In this document: piece after piece, positions 43,856 to 52,755 of the stretch | Layout: every line of letters starts with the position of its first letter | Position numbering within the stretch: the first letter of the stretch is position 1 | NCBI GenBank assembly: GCA_047777345.1 | Contig: JBKEEJ010000012.1 | Coordinates: 46,289 to 110,288 of the forward strand | From: Anaerocolumna sp047777345 | GTDB taxonomy: Bacteria; Bacillota; Clostridia; Lachnospirales; Lachnospiraceae | Direction of reading: 5' to 3' | Length of the DNA: 64,000 nt | Notes under the pieces: generated by a model | Told to the model about the DNA's origin: nothing | Databases searched by the model: none | What the model saw: the letters and a program-made list of their open reading frames with translations, nothing else | Program-made: the position numbers and the translations under genes

Positions 43856-45031
43856 ATGTATAAAGCTTTTTTGATTAAGTATGCCGAAATTGGTATTAAG
43901 GGTAAGAACAGATATTTGTTTGAAAACGCTTTAAGAGATCAAATAAAGAATGCTTTGCGTGAATTAGGTGATTTCCTGGTAACCAAGGAACAGGGAAGAA
44001 TATATATTGAATGCCCCGATGGCTATGATTATGAGGAAACCGTTGAGGCCCTAAAGAAAGTATTTGGTATTGCCCAGATCTGTCCCGTGGCCATAATCGA
44101 TACCATAGAATGGGAAGACTTGACCAAAGCAGTAGGCGATTATGTGGAGCAAAGATATCCGGATAAAAAATTCACATTTAAAATGGAAGCAAAGCGCAGT
44201 GACAAAAATTATCCGTTAACATCTCCGGAAATCTGTGCTGAATTGGGAGCATATTTATTGCAACGTTTTCCAGAGATGAAAGTAGATGTCCACAATCCGG
44301 ATGTCCGCATAATGGTGGAAATAAGAAACAGAACGTATGTCTATTCTGAAGTGATTCCTGGCCCCGGGGGAATGCCGGTGGGAACCAACGGCAAGGCCAT
44401 GTTACTGCTTTCCGGCGGCATTGACAGCCCTGTTGCCGGATATATGATTGCCAAAAGAGGGGTTACGATTGATGCGGTGTATTTTCATGCGCCTCCTTAT
44501 ACCAGTGAAAGGGCAAAGCAAAAAGTAATAGATTTGGCTAAGCAAATATCCAAATATACCGGACCGATAAAGCTTCATATTGTCAACTTTACAGATATTC
44601 AGCTTTATATTTATGAAAAGTGCCCTCATGAAGAATTAACTATAATTATGAGAAGATATATGATGCGTATTGCAGAAAAGTTTGCTATAGATTCCGGCTG
44701 CCTTGGCCTGGTTACCGGTGAAAGTATCGGACAGGTAGCAAGCCAAACCCTGCATAGTCTGGCAGCCACCAATGAGGTATGCTCTCTTCCGGTATATCGG
44801 CCTTTGATTGCTTTTGATAAGCAGGATATTGTTGACATAGCGGAAAAAATTGGAACTTATGAAACGTCCATTCTTCCTTATGAAGATTGCTGTACCATCT
44901 TTGTTGCCAAACATCCGGTAATAAAACCCAGCTTGAAAGTGATACGTCACTCGGAAAAGTCTCTGGAGGAAAAAATAGAAGATCTGGTAAAGACGGCTTT
45001 GGAAACGGTAGAAACTGTTTTAATTCAGTAA
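43856..45031 (+). CDS. thiI: tRNA 4-thiouridine synthase ThiI
   Basis: A 391-residue enzyme that adenylates U8 of tRNA and inserts sulfur. The N-terminal ferredoxin-like/THUMP region (YAEIGIKGKNRYLFE) is followed by the PP-loop LLSGGIDSPVAGYMIAKRG and a C-terminal helical domain with LVTGESIGQVASQTL and EDCCTIF. It lacks the rhodanese domain of E. coli ThiI, as is normal in Firmicutes, where the partner desulfurase does the transfer. That partner is the preceding gene. Confidence 0.95.
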   Translation: MYKAFLIKYAEIGIKGKNRYLFENALRDQIKNALRELGDFLVTKEQGRIYIECPDGYDYEETVEALKKVFGIAQICPVAIIDTIEWEDLTKAVGDYVEQRYPDKKFTFKMEAKRSDKNYPLTSPEICAELGAYLLQRFPEMKVDVHNPDVRIMVEIRNRTYVYSEVIPGPGGMPVGTNGKAMLLLSGGIDSPVAGYMIAKRGVTIDAVYFHAPPYTSERAKQKVIDLAKQISKYTGPIKLHIVNFTDIQLYIYEKCPHEELTIIMRRYMMRIAEKFAIDSGCLGLVTGESIGQVASQTLHSLAATNEVCSLPVYRPLIAFDKQDIVDIAEKIGTYETSILPYEDCCTIFVAKHPVIKPSLKVIRHSEKSLEEKIEDLVKTALETVETVLIQ

Positions 45032-45036
45032 AAGAA

Positions 45037-45118
45037 AGGGTTTTGCATGCAAAACCCTCGCGCCAGGCGCGTTCTGCCACAGGCGGAAATTTTCTTGTTG
45101 CGGGAGTGTGCATCCTGC
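45037..45118 (+). repeat. Array of four adjacent hairpins, GC-rich, after thiI
   Basis: Four stems lie almost back to back: the 22-bp palindrome AGGGTTTTGCA/TGCAAAACCCT (45037-45058), CGCGCC-A-GGCGCG (45059-45071), TTCTGCC-ACA-GGCGGAA (45072-45088) and GCGGGA-loop-TCCTGC (45100-45118). Base composition is much richer in GC than the neighbourhood. It starts six bases after the thiI stop. It may be an interspersed palindromic repeat or a structured 3' element; only one copy is in this window. Confidence 0.6.
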
Positions 45119-45159
45119 CCGGAAAGGTTTCATTCATGGAACGCATTTTTCCTATGTAT

Positions 45160-45188
45160 AAAAAAAGAGGATACAATTTGTATCCTCT
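45160..45188 (-). terminator. Terminator of the HPr-like gene (minus strand)
   Basis: AGAGGATACA-ATT-TGTATCCTCT is a perfect 10-bp hairpin. On the minus strand it is followed by a T run (As at 45161-45166). It lies 18 bases after the HPr-like stop codon. Confidence 0.85.
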
Positions 45189-45205
45189 GTAAGTATTTCA
45201 AAAGC

Positions 45206-45439
45206 TTATTTCACGATATAAGGTTCCAAAGCACTAAGGATTTTATCAATATTGTCTTCGCTATGAATATTTAAATCGATAGGTTTTGATAAATCCAAGC
45301 TAAAAATACCCATAATAGACTTAGCATCAATAACATATCTTCCGGAAACTAAATCAAAATCGGAATCGAATTTAGTAACCTCATTTACGAAGGATTTAAC
45401 CTTATCAATTGAATTTAGTGAGATTTTTACTGTTTTCAT
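45206..45439 (-). CDS. HPr-family protein lacking the catalytic histidine
   Basis: A 77-residue HPr/Crh-like protein. The second half, KFDSDFDLVSGRYVIDAKSIMGIFSLDLSKPIDLNI, aligns with HPr including the KSIMG segment that carries regulatory Ser46. The first half (ISLNSIDKVKSFVNEV) does not contain the GIHARPA loop, so the phospho-accepting His15 is missing. It cannot act in sugar phosphotransfer but could be regulatory, as Crh is in Bacillus. GGAGG precedes the ATG. It is monocistronic. Confidence 0.85.
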   Translation of the reverse strand: MKTVKISLNSIDKVKSFVNEVTKFDSDFDLVSGRYVIDAKSIMGIFSLDLSKPIDLNIHSEDNIDKILSALEPYIVK

Positions 45440-45846
45440 TGCATTTCCTCCTTTTACTTAATATAAAATAGTATTTGTAACTATACAGGCAATTATTTTA
45501 ACGGTCAATATGCAAGTCGGTATTTGAGAACGTAAAACAGATTCTATTATTTGGTTAAAATACTTTGCTATTAATACAAATGAGGCAATAATCAATGCCT
45601 GAACAGCTACTTTTTTACAACCTTTACTACAAATATATACTACATTTTAGTAATTTAAAAGTCAATATACAAAGTAGATAAAAAATTCGCGTAACTAGGA
45701 CAATTTCACGAAAATGCGAATTTACCCCGGGCTTTTATTTCTTTTTACAGCCCGGTATGTTATAAATAAATAGTTGACGCTTGTTTTAGGACAGGGTATA
45801 TCATATTTTGTGATACTTCGTAGTTTTATACTTAGAAAGGGAACAA
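45440..45846. other. Divergent regulatory region between the HPr-like gene and mtaB
   Basis: About 400 bp without a gene. It contains an inverted repeat CCGGGCT...AGCCCGG (about 45727-45755, 15-nt loop) and, on the plus strand, TTGACG (45774-45779), 17 bp, TATATC (45797-45802), the probable mtaB promoter. Confidence 0.5.
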
Positions 45847-47241
45847 ATGAACATAGATAATAAAACTAATTTGAATTCCAAGACAGTGGCTTTCCTTACA
45901 CTGGGATGTAAGGTGAATTCCTATGAAACGGAAGCAATGCAAAAAATATTTGAGGATGCCGGTTATAAAGTTGTGGACTTTGAGACTCCTTCCGACGTAT
46001 ATGTGGTAAATACCTGTACGGTAACCAATATTGCTGACCGCAAATCCAGACAAATGCTTCATAAAGCCAGAAAGATGAATGAAAATGCGGTTGTCGTTGC
46101 GGTTGGCTGTTATGCCCAGACAGCAGGGGAAACTTTAAAAGAAGACGAAGCAGTCGATATTGTGATTGGAAACAACAAAAAGAAAGATATTATACGGATT
46201 CTGAACGAATACTATAATTCCCTACAGTCAGACAGAAACGGCAAGAGGGATGAAGAAAACAGCAGCAAAGTTAAGCTTTCTTTTACCAATCAAATTAATT
46301 CGGAAACGGAATACGAAGACTTAAGCATTGAATCATTTACTGAAAAAAACAGAGCATATATTAAAATCCAGGATGGCTGTAACCAGTTTTGCTCTTACTG
46401 TATTATTCCTTATGCCAGGGGCAGGGTCCGCAGCAGAAAAATGGATTTCGTTATAAATGAAGTGGAAAATCTGGTATCAAAGGGTTATAAAGAAATTGTC
46501 CTTACAGGAATTCATTTGTCTTCCTATGGAATAGATTTTGATAATCAGGGCAAAAATCACTTGCTGGAGTTAATCGTTACCCTAAGCCATATAGACGGCT
46601 TAGAAAGAATTCGTTTAGGTTCCCTGGAACCAAGAATAATTACCGAAGAATTTGTGAAGACTTTATCTGAAAATAAAAAAATATGCCCCCATTTTCATTT
46701 GTCTTTACAAAGCGGTTGTGATGCCACACTGAAACGTATGAACAGAAAATATACGTCACAGGAATATTACGAAAAATGTGTCCTGTTGCGCGAATACTTT
46801 CATAATCCGGCCATAACCACTGATGTTATCGTAGGATTTCCGGGAGAAACAGAGGAAGAATTCCAGGAAACCTATAACTTTCTAAAAAAAGTTTCTTTTG
46901 CCCAGATGCATATTTTTAAGTATTCGGTAAGAAAAGGAACGAGAGCAGAACGCATGAGCGGACAAGTAAAGGATGAGATTAAGACAGCCAGAAGTAATCA
47001 ATTATTGGAACTGGGAGAAGAACTGTCAGCAAAATACAGGTCTTCCTTTATTGGCAGAATAGAAAATATTCTGATTGAGGAAGACTTAAGAGTTGACGGT
47101 GAAACCTATCAGGTTGGCCATAATGAACGCTATATAAAAATGGCTGTCAAATCGGATAAAAACTTGTCTAACAGCATTGTAAAAGGAAAAGTTACCGGAT
47201 TTTTGAATAAAGATGTTATGTTCTGTGAAATAATGGATTGA
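45847..47241 (+). CDS. mtaB: tRNA t6A37 methylthiotransferase MtaB
   Basis: A 464-residue radical SAM methylthiotransferase converting t6A37 to ms2t6A. The N-terminal MTTase domain has TLGCKVNSYETEAM, VVNTCTVTNIADRKSRQM and VVAVGCYAQ (auxiliary cluster Cys). The radical SAM core has KIQDGCNQFCSYCIIPYARG (C-x3-C-x2-C), then a TRAM-like end. The TLGCKVN opening is typical of MtaB rather than MiaB/RimO. RBS AGAAAGGG. Confidence 0.95.
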   Translation: MNIDNKTNLNSKTVAFLTLGCKVNSYETEAMQKIFEDAGYKVVDFETPSDVYVVNTCTVTNIADRKSRQMLHKARKMNENAVVVAVGCYAQTAGETLKEDEAVDIVIGNNKKKDIIRILNEYYNSLQSDRNGKRDEENSSKVKLSFTNQINSETEYEDLSIESFTEKNRAYIKIQDGCNQFCSYCIIPYARGRVRSRKMDFVINEVENLVSKGYKEIVLTGIHLSSYGIDFDNQGKNHLLELIVTLSHIDGLERIRLGSLEPRIITEEFVKTLSENKKICPHFHLSLQSGCDATLKRMNRKYTSQEYYEKCVLLREYFHNPAITTDVIVGFPGETEEEFQETYNFLKKVSFAQMHIFKYSVRKGTRAERMSGQVKDEIKTARSNQLLELGEELSAKYRSSFIGRIENILIEEDLRVDGETYQVGHNERYIKMAVKSDKNLSNSIVKGKVTGFLNKDVMFCEIMD

Positions 47242-47360
47242 TATTTTTTGCCGATTTATATTAATATATATATAATATACCGTTAGTTTTATTTTGGTTA
47301 GTTTATTCTTTGGGCAAGAATTTTTATAGATTGTTATAGAAAGATAAAGGACGTGATGTT

Positions 47361-47621
47361 ATGCAGGATTTTAACAATACACAATATTTTAAAGTACAAA
47401 AAGACAATGAAATCTCAGTAAAAGAGATTATTTCTGCTGTTTATACGGCGATGACGGAAAAGGGTTATAACCCGGTTAACCAAATCGTTGGATACGTCAT
47501 GTCAGGAGACCCGACCTACATAACGAATCATAAAGGGGCCAGAAGCTTGATTATGAAGGTTGAAAGAGACGAAATATTAGAAGAATTATTAAATGATTAT
47601 ATAAAAAACAATTTAATGTAA
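47361..47621 (+). CDS. ireB: IreB family regulatory phosphoprotein (UPF0297, YrzL)
   Basis: An 86-residue protein with the family pattern YFKVQKDNEISVKEII, VYTAMTEKGYNPVNQIVGYVMSGDPTYI and ITNHKGARSLI. In enterococci IreB is phosphorylated by the PASTA kinase IreK and controls cephalosporin resistance. It heads the conserved ireB-ruvX-yrzB group seen here. RBS AAGGACGTG. Confidence 0.96.
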   Translation: MQDFNNTQYFKVQKDNEISVKEIISAVYTAMTEKGYNPVNQIVGYVMSGDPTYITNHKGARSLIMKVERDEILEELLNDYIKNNLM

Positions 47622-47708
47622 ATATTCAAAAGTGCAGATGCAATATAGTCGGAATGAAAAGTCCTTTTGTAATAATTATTGCCGATCCGAACTTATCAAG
47701 GAGGAAAT

Positions 47709-48161
47709 ATGAGGATTATGGGACTGGATTATGGTTCAGTCACGGTGGGTGTGGCAATCAGTGATGAATTGCTTATTACTGCACAGGGAATTGAAACCAT
47801 ACGCAGGAAACATGAAACAAAATTACGTCAGACTCTGGCCAGAATTGAGGAACTGATTCATGAATATGGAGTAGGACGGATAGTTTTAGGATACCCAAAG
47901 AATATGAATAACACCATAGGGGAACGTGCTATAAAATCAGAAGAATTTGCGGAAACTCTAAGAAGAAGAACCGGACTGGAAGTTGTGCTGTGGGATGAAA
48001 GATTAACTACGGTAGCAGCCCATCAGGCCCTGTCTTTGGGTGAAGTAGGACTTAAGAAAAGAAGCCAGGTAGTGGATAAACTGGCAGCAGTATTGATTTT
48101 ACAGGGGTATTTGGATTTTTTAAGTAACCAGAAAAAAAATGCAGCAAAATGCATGCAATGA
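47709..48161 (+). CDS. ruvX: Holliday-junction resolvase-like RuvX (YqgF)
   Basis: A 150-residue RNase H-fold protein. GLDYGSVTVGVAISDE (metal-binding Asp), IVLGYPKNMNNTIGERA and the C-terminal WDERLTTVAAHQ with VVDKLAAVLILQGYLD are the YqgF signature. It acts in 16S rRNA maturation or DNA recombination. The ATG at 47709 follows AAGGAGG. The DUF1292 gene follows 15 bp later. Confidence 0.95.
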   Translation: MRIMGLDYGSVTVGVAISDELLITAQGIETIRRKHETKLRQTLARIEELIHEYGVGRIVLGYPKNMNNTIGERAIKSEEFAETLRRRTGLEVVLWDERLTTVAAHQALSLGEVGLKKRSQVVDKLAAVLILQGYLDFLSNQKKNAAKCMQ

Positions 48162-48176
48162 AACAGGAGAATAAGA

Positions 48177-48455
48177 ATGGAAGATAAAAACAATAAAGTA
48201 ACATTTACAGGTGAAGAAAACGAACAGGCAGAATTTTATGTTCTGGAACAGACACAGTTAAACGGTCATACCTATCTTTTGGTAACAGATTCGGATGAGC
48301 AGGAAGATGATGAGGAGACAACGGCATATATTTTAAGGGAAACAGTGACAGAGGAAGACGAAACTTTCTATGAGCTTGTGGAAGATGAAGAAGAACTGGC
48401 TCTCATCGCCCAGGTTTTTGAAGAATTGTTAGAAGACGTGGATATTGAAACCTGA
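48177..48455 (+). CDS. DUF1292 protein (YrzB)
   Basis: A 92-residue very acidic protein. VTFTGEENEQAEFYVLEQTQLNGHTYLLVTDS, AYILRE and EELALIAQVFEELL match DUF1292/YrzB, which follows ireB and ruvX in most Firmicutes. Function unknown. RBS CAGGAGA. The operon ends in the hairpin at 48488. Confidence 0.93.
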   Translation: MEDKNNKVTFTGEENEQAEFYVLEQTQLNGHTYLLVTDSDEQEDDEETTAYILRETVTEEDETFYELVEDEEELALIAQVFEELLEDVDIET

Positions 48456-49097
48456 AGTTACTATTTTTTCCCTTTAAGAATATAAATACGAATCATAATT
48501 AGATTCGTTTCAGTTGAATCATTTGATTTAAAGTAAGTAAAATTCGCTGTGATAACGAAAAACAATGGCAAATCTCTTGAAATACGGAAAAGGGTTTATT
48601 AAAAATACGGTCTGTTGAAAAGAAATCGGGAAAAAATAAAACAGAAATAGTTTTCTAATCACTTATTCCGCGGAATAAGTGATGGAAAACTATTTTAAAA
48701 GTTTATGAAAGAATAAAAAACAGTTAAAAATTTAAGAAACCTTTCTTTGAAGACGGTTTATCTTTTTAAAGTATAAAAAAATAAAGTGAATGGACTTTAT
48801 TCTGTATATAAAAATATGGAAATATAAAAAACATATGGATGAATGCTATAGTTTTTCTTGTAACATATGGATGAAACATATTAATTTTACATTATAAATA
48901 TAAGAATATATATATTAATCACAAAATTCGGATAACACTTATGATTCCTAATATTACAATGATGCTTTCATTTAGTGTTATCACAGATAAATAAACTAGA
49001 TATAAAGGTGCAGATTATTTAATTGGACTTTACATTTCATTACGATTAATGATTTTATGCAATGTCTAGTTGTTATAAAGTCGGAAAGGTGATATAC
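48456..49097. other. Gene-free region with terminator and long palindrome before the Fur gene
   Basis: A terminator-like hairpin ACGAATC-ATAATTA-GATTCGT-TT lies at 48488-48510. At 48647-48693 is a near-perfect 47-bp inverted repeat: the inner 26 bp ATCACTTATTCCG/CGGAATAAGTGAT (48658-48683) are perfect with no loop, and the outer ATAGTTTTC/GAAAACTAT match with a small bulge. The rest is AT-rich. I see no gene. Confidence 0.7.
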
Positions 49098-49571
49098 ATG
49101 CCTGAGAAACAGGATCGATTTAAAACGTTATTAAAGCAAAACGGGCTGAAAGTTACAACACAAAGAATAGATATTCTTGAAGCGTTGGAAAGCAGACCGG
49201 ATAAGCATTTAACAGCTGAGGAAATTTACGAATGTGTTAAAGAAAAAAATCCTGATATAGGATTGGCAACTGTTTACAGAACCATACAGTTATTAGCAGA
49301 GTTAAACCTGATAGACAAGTTAAATCTTGGTGACGGTTTTGTGCGCTATGAAATAAACAATCAGGGATGCGATGTTACCGCACACCATCACCATCATTTA
49401 ATATGTCTAAATTGCGGGAATGTATTGACATTTCAGGGTGATTTATTGGAAACACTAGAACAGAAGATCCAAGAGGCTCTTGAGTTCGAAGTTGTTGACC
49501 ATGAAGTAAAATTGTTCGGATATTGCAAGGCTTGCCGTTTAGAAATGCAGGAAAAGAAAAATAAAGAGTGA
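49098..49571 (+). CDS. Fur-family metalloregulator
   Basis: A 157-residue regulator. The winged helix has KQNGLKVTTQRIDILEAL, HLTAEEIYECVKE and GLATVYRTIQLLAEL; metal sites include HHHHHLICLNCG and YCKAC (two CxxC zinc pairs). The family includes Fur, PerR and Zur; position before rnj does not decide which. The ATG at 49098 has GAAAGGTGAT; an in-frame start at 49062 has none. Confidence 0.92.
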   Translation: MPEKQDRFKTLLKQNGLKVTTQRIDILEALESRPDKHLTAEEIYECVKEKNPDIGLATVYRTIQLLAELNLIDKLNLGDGFVRYEINNQGCDVTAHHHHHLICLNCGNVLTFQGDLLETLEQKIQEALEFEVVDHEVKLFGYCKACRLEMQEKKNKE

Positions 49572-49644
49572 AATCGAGGTCTGGTTAAATAAATGCACTT
49601 TAATATATAGGATTTTTTACATAAATATATTGGAGGTGCATTAT

Positions 49645-51318
49645 TTGAAAGAAAATAATACAGATGCTAAGGGCGTTAAAATTATACCCTTAGGAGGATT
49701 AGAGCAGATAGGTATGAATATAACAGCTTTCGAATACGAAGACAGTATTGTCGTTGTAGACTGTGGTTTGTCTTTTCCGGAAGACGATATGTTAGGAATT
49801 GATCTTGTAATTCCGGATGTAACCTATCTGAAAGAAAACATAAATAAAGTAAAAGGGTTTGTAATAACCCATGCTCATGAAGACCATATTGGGGCTTTGC
49901 CATATGTATTAAGGGAAATTAACGTACCAATTTACGCAACGAAGTTAACAATCGGCATTATTGAAAATAAACTAAAAGAGCATAATTTATTAAAATCAAC
50001 AAAACGAAAAGTAATAAAATATGGTCAATCGGTTAATTTAGGCTGTTTCCGCATAGAGTTTATCCGATCCAATCACAGTATAGCGGATGCAGCAGCTTTG
50101 GCCATTTATACTCCGGCCGGTATTATTGTTCACACTGGTGACTTTAAAGTGGATTATACGCCTGTATTTGGAAGCACCATTGACTTACAGCGTTTAGGTG
50201 AGTTAGGCAAAAAAGGTGTTTTGGCTTTAATGTGTGACAGTACCAATGTTGAGAGACCCGGTTATACTCCGTCGGAAAAGACGGTGGGTAAAACCTTTGA
50301 TAATATATTTGCGGAAAATGTCCGCAGCAGGATTATCGTCGCAACTTTTGCATCCAATGTGGACAGGGTACAGCAAATTATTAATTCTGCGGAAAAATAC
50401 GGCAGGAAGGTAGTCATTGAAGGAAGAAGTATGGTAAATATTATTTCAACTGCTGCCGAACTTGGCTACATTAATCTGCCGAAAAATATTATAATTGATA
50501 TTGAACAGATGAAAAATTATCCTGACGAAAAGATTGTTATTATCACAACCGGAAGTCAGGGAGAAGCCATGGCAGCATTGCCCAGAATGGCCGCTTCTAT
50601 TCACAAAAAAGTTTCCATTAAACCGGGAGATACGGTTATTTTTAGTTCTACACCTATTCCTGGTAATGAAAAACAGGTGTTTAAGGTAATTAACGAACTG
50701 TCCATGAAAGGAGCCAAAGTTATTTTCCAGGATACTCATGTATCCGGTCATGCTTGCCAGGAGGAAATCAAACTGATCTATGCTCTGACAAAACCCAAAT
50801 ATGCAATACCGGTTCATGGAGAATACAGGCATCTGATGAAGCATGCTGAGATAGCCCAAATGATGGGAGTACCAAAGGAACGAACCTTTATCCTATCTTC
50901 TGGTGACGTATTGGAAGTATCCGATTCACGTGCAGCTGTTGTTGGAAAAGTTCCGGCTCAGGGAATATTTGTTGACGGTTTAGGTGTTGGAGATGTAGGA
51001 AATATTGTTCTTCGTGACAGGCAGCATTTATCAGAAAACGGATTGCTGATTGTAGTAGTGACGCTGGAGAAATATACCAATCAGATACTTTCCGGACCCG
51101 ATATTGTGTCCAGAGGGTTCGTATATGTCAGGGAATCCGAAAATCTGATGGATGAGGCAAGACTGGTGGTAAGTGATGCTTTGGATAAATGCCTTAGCAA
51201 AAACAACACTGACTGGAGTAAAATGAAAAATGAAATAAAGGATTCTTTAAGCGACTTCTTATGGAAAAAGACCAAGAGAAATCCTATGATACTCCCGATT
51301 ATCATGGAAGTAAATTGA
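49645..51318 (+). CDS. rnj: Ribonuclease J
   Basis: A 557-residue metallo-beta-lactamase/beta-CASP RNase central to mRNA decay. IIPLGGLEQIGMN, VVVDCGLSFPE, the metal motif THAHEDHIGALPY, SNHSIADAAAL, HTGDFKVD, ALMCDSTNVERPG, the beta-CASP STPIPGNEKQV and VHGEYRHLMKHA are all present. The TTG at 49645 is preferred because GGAGGT lies seven bases upstream; the TTG at 49630 overlaps that site. Confidence 0.95.
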   Translation: MKENNTDAKGVKIIPLGGLEQIGMNITAFEYEDSIVVVDCGLSFPEDDMLGIDLVIPDVTYLKENINKVKGFVITHAHEDHIGALPYVLREINVPIYATKLTIGIIENKLKEHNLLKSTKRKVIKYGQSVNLGCFRIEFIRSNHSIADAAALAIYTPAGIIVHTGDFKVDYTPVFGSTIDLQRLGELGKKGVLALMCDSTNVERPGYTPSEKTVGKTFDNIFAENVRSRIIVATFASNVDRVQQIINSAEKYGRKVVIEGRSMVNIISTAAELGYINLPKNIIIDIEQMKNYPDEKIVIITTGSQGEAMAALPRMAASIHKKVSIKPGDTVIFSSTPIPGNEKQVFKVINELSMKGAKVIFQDTHVSGHACQEEIKLIYALTKPKYAIPVHGEYRHLMKHAEIAQMMGVPKERTFILSSGDVLEVSDSRAAVVGKVPAQGIFVDGLGVGDVGNIVLRDRQHLSENGLLIVVVTLEKYTNQILSGPDIVSRGFVYVRESENLMDEARLVVSDALDKCLSKNNTDWSKMKNEIKDSLSDFLWKKTKRNPMILPIIMEVN

Positions 51319-51339
51319 ATGTAAAAGGAGAAAGTAAGT

Positions 51340-51846
51340 ATGACTGCTAAGCCTACATCTACACAACTGGTATTAAAAATAGTCACCTTAATATTACGTC
51401 TCTTGCTGAATATATTATTTTATACCATAGTTGCTGTTTTACTGATTAGGGCCTGTAAAATAACCTATAATTTTGGTTATGAAATTTTTGGACAAGTAAC
51501 GGCTTCTGCAGAACCGGGACGTGATATAGAAATAACGATAAATAAAGGTGAATCAACCTGGAATGTAGCCAGTAAGCTGGAGTTAAACAAGATAATTGTG
51601 AATAAGTATTCTTTCTTTGTGAAAGCAAAGCTTAAGAAATATGTTATTATGCCAGGTACTTACTCTCTGAATACTTCAATGACCTATGATGATATATTTT
51701 CTATTATAACAAAGCCTTCGTCTGAGGAGAAAGATACTTCCGAAAAATCCAATACTTCGTCTGAATCCAAAAAGGACGATAACAGTACCGAATCAGAAGG
51801 AACTAAGGAAACACAGGATACCGATTCCACGAAGGATGATAATTAG
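51340..51846 (+). CDS. MltG-like N-terminal protein without catalytic domain
   Basis: A 168-residue membrane protein. One span (LLLNILFYTIVAVLLIRAC) precedes an outside region with ITINKGESTWNVASKLELNKII, FVKAKLKKYVIMPGTYSLNTSM and YDDIFSIIT, the LysM-like part of MltG/YceG lytic transglycosylases ('I..G.s...i...L...giI......F'). The catalytic domain, another 150-200 residues, is absent, replaced by a Ser/Glu/Asp-rich tail. In Bacillus the mltG gene (yrrL) occupies the same position before trmR, so this is probably a derived stub. RBS AAAGGAGA. Confidence 0.75.
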   Translation: MTAKPTSTQLVLKIVTLILRLLLNILFYTIVAVLLIRACKITYNFGYEIFGQVTASAEPGRDIEITINKGESTWNVASKLELNKIIVNKYSFFVKAKLKKYVIMPGTYSLNTSMTYDDIFSIITKPSSEEKDTSEKSNTSSESKKDDNSTESEGTKETQDTDSTKDDN

Positions 51847-51853
51847 AATATTG

Positions 51854-51893
51854 AGGCGAATCTTTGAGGAATCAGCCAAAGGTTCGCCTTTTA
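51854..51893 (+). terminator. Terminator after the MltG-like gene
   Basis: AGGCGAATCTTTG pairs with CAAAGGTTCGCCT over 13 bp (one T-G), loop of 10, followed by TTTTAT. Confidence 0.85.
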
Positions 51894-51989
51894 TAACATA
51901 ACAGAATAATAATAACAGAATAATAAAATCCGCAATGCAGCGTGATTTAGAAAAATAAATTGTTTGCGAAATGGTTAGGATACGTTAAG

Positions 51990-52650
51990 ATGATTGTAAA
52001 TGAGAGAATAACTGCTTATATCAATTCTTTGGAACAGGAGCTGCCACCTTATCTTTATAAGCTGGAAAAAGAAGCCCTGCTTGAGGAAGTCCCTATAATC
52101 AGGAAAGAAACCCAGACTTTATTGCGTTTCCTGTTGGCATTAACCAAGCCGTCCCGTATTCTGGAAATAGGAACGGCAATTGGTTTTTTCCGCTATCTTT
52201 ATGAGCGAATATATGCCGGAAGACTGTACCATAACCACCATTGAAAAAGTGGAAATGCGTCTTGAAAAAGCCAGGATAAATATTGCATCGGCACCTAAAA
52301 GTGATAAGATTACCTTACTGGAGGGCGATGCGCTTTATTTGTTAAAGGATTTGGCAGCCCAGAACAGGAATGGATTTGATTTTATTTTCCTGGATGCCGC
52401 CAAAGCACAATATATGAATTTTCTTCCTGAAATTATGAAATTATTAAAAGTGGGAGGACTTTTCATTACGGATAATGTGCTGCAGGATGGCACCATAGCG
52501 GAATCCAGATATGGAATAACAAGAAGGGATCGTACCATTCATACCAGAATGAGAGAGTACTTATTTACCATCACTCACATGGAACAGTTGGAAACAGCCG
52601 TAATTCCCTTGGGTGACGGGGTAACTCTTAGTACCAAAGTAAAAGATTAG
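51990..52650 (+). pseudogene. trmR: tRNA 5-hydroxyuridine methyltransferase TrmR, frameshifted
   Basis: A class I SAM O-methyltransferase of about 220 residues read in two frames. Frame 1 (to 52244): MIVNERITAYINSL, EEVPIIRKETQTLL, SRILEIGTAIG. Frame 2 (to 52650): FSAIFMSEYMPE, TTIEKVEMRLEKARINI, FDFIFLDAAKAQY, GGLFITDNVLQDG. The switch is at a run of six T (52184-52189): with five T the text reads IGFSAIFMSEY in one frame. The enzyme, YrrM in Bacillus, methylates ho5U34 of tRNA. The following U32 gene makes the ho5U. A consensus error of one T is as likely as a true mutation. Confidence 0.85.
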
Positions 52651-52755
52651 ATAAATGAGAACATAAACTAAGAGGCGTTTTTTTAAGCTGGCGTTAAGCC
52701 AGATATGCGTCAATCACAAGTATTTAACTTGTATAACTAGAAAGGCATGGTAAAG

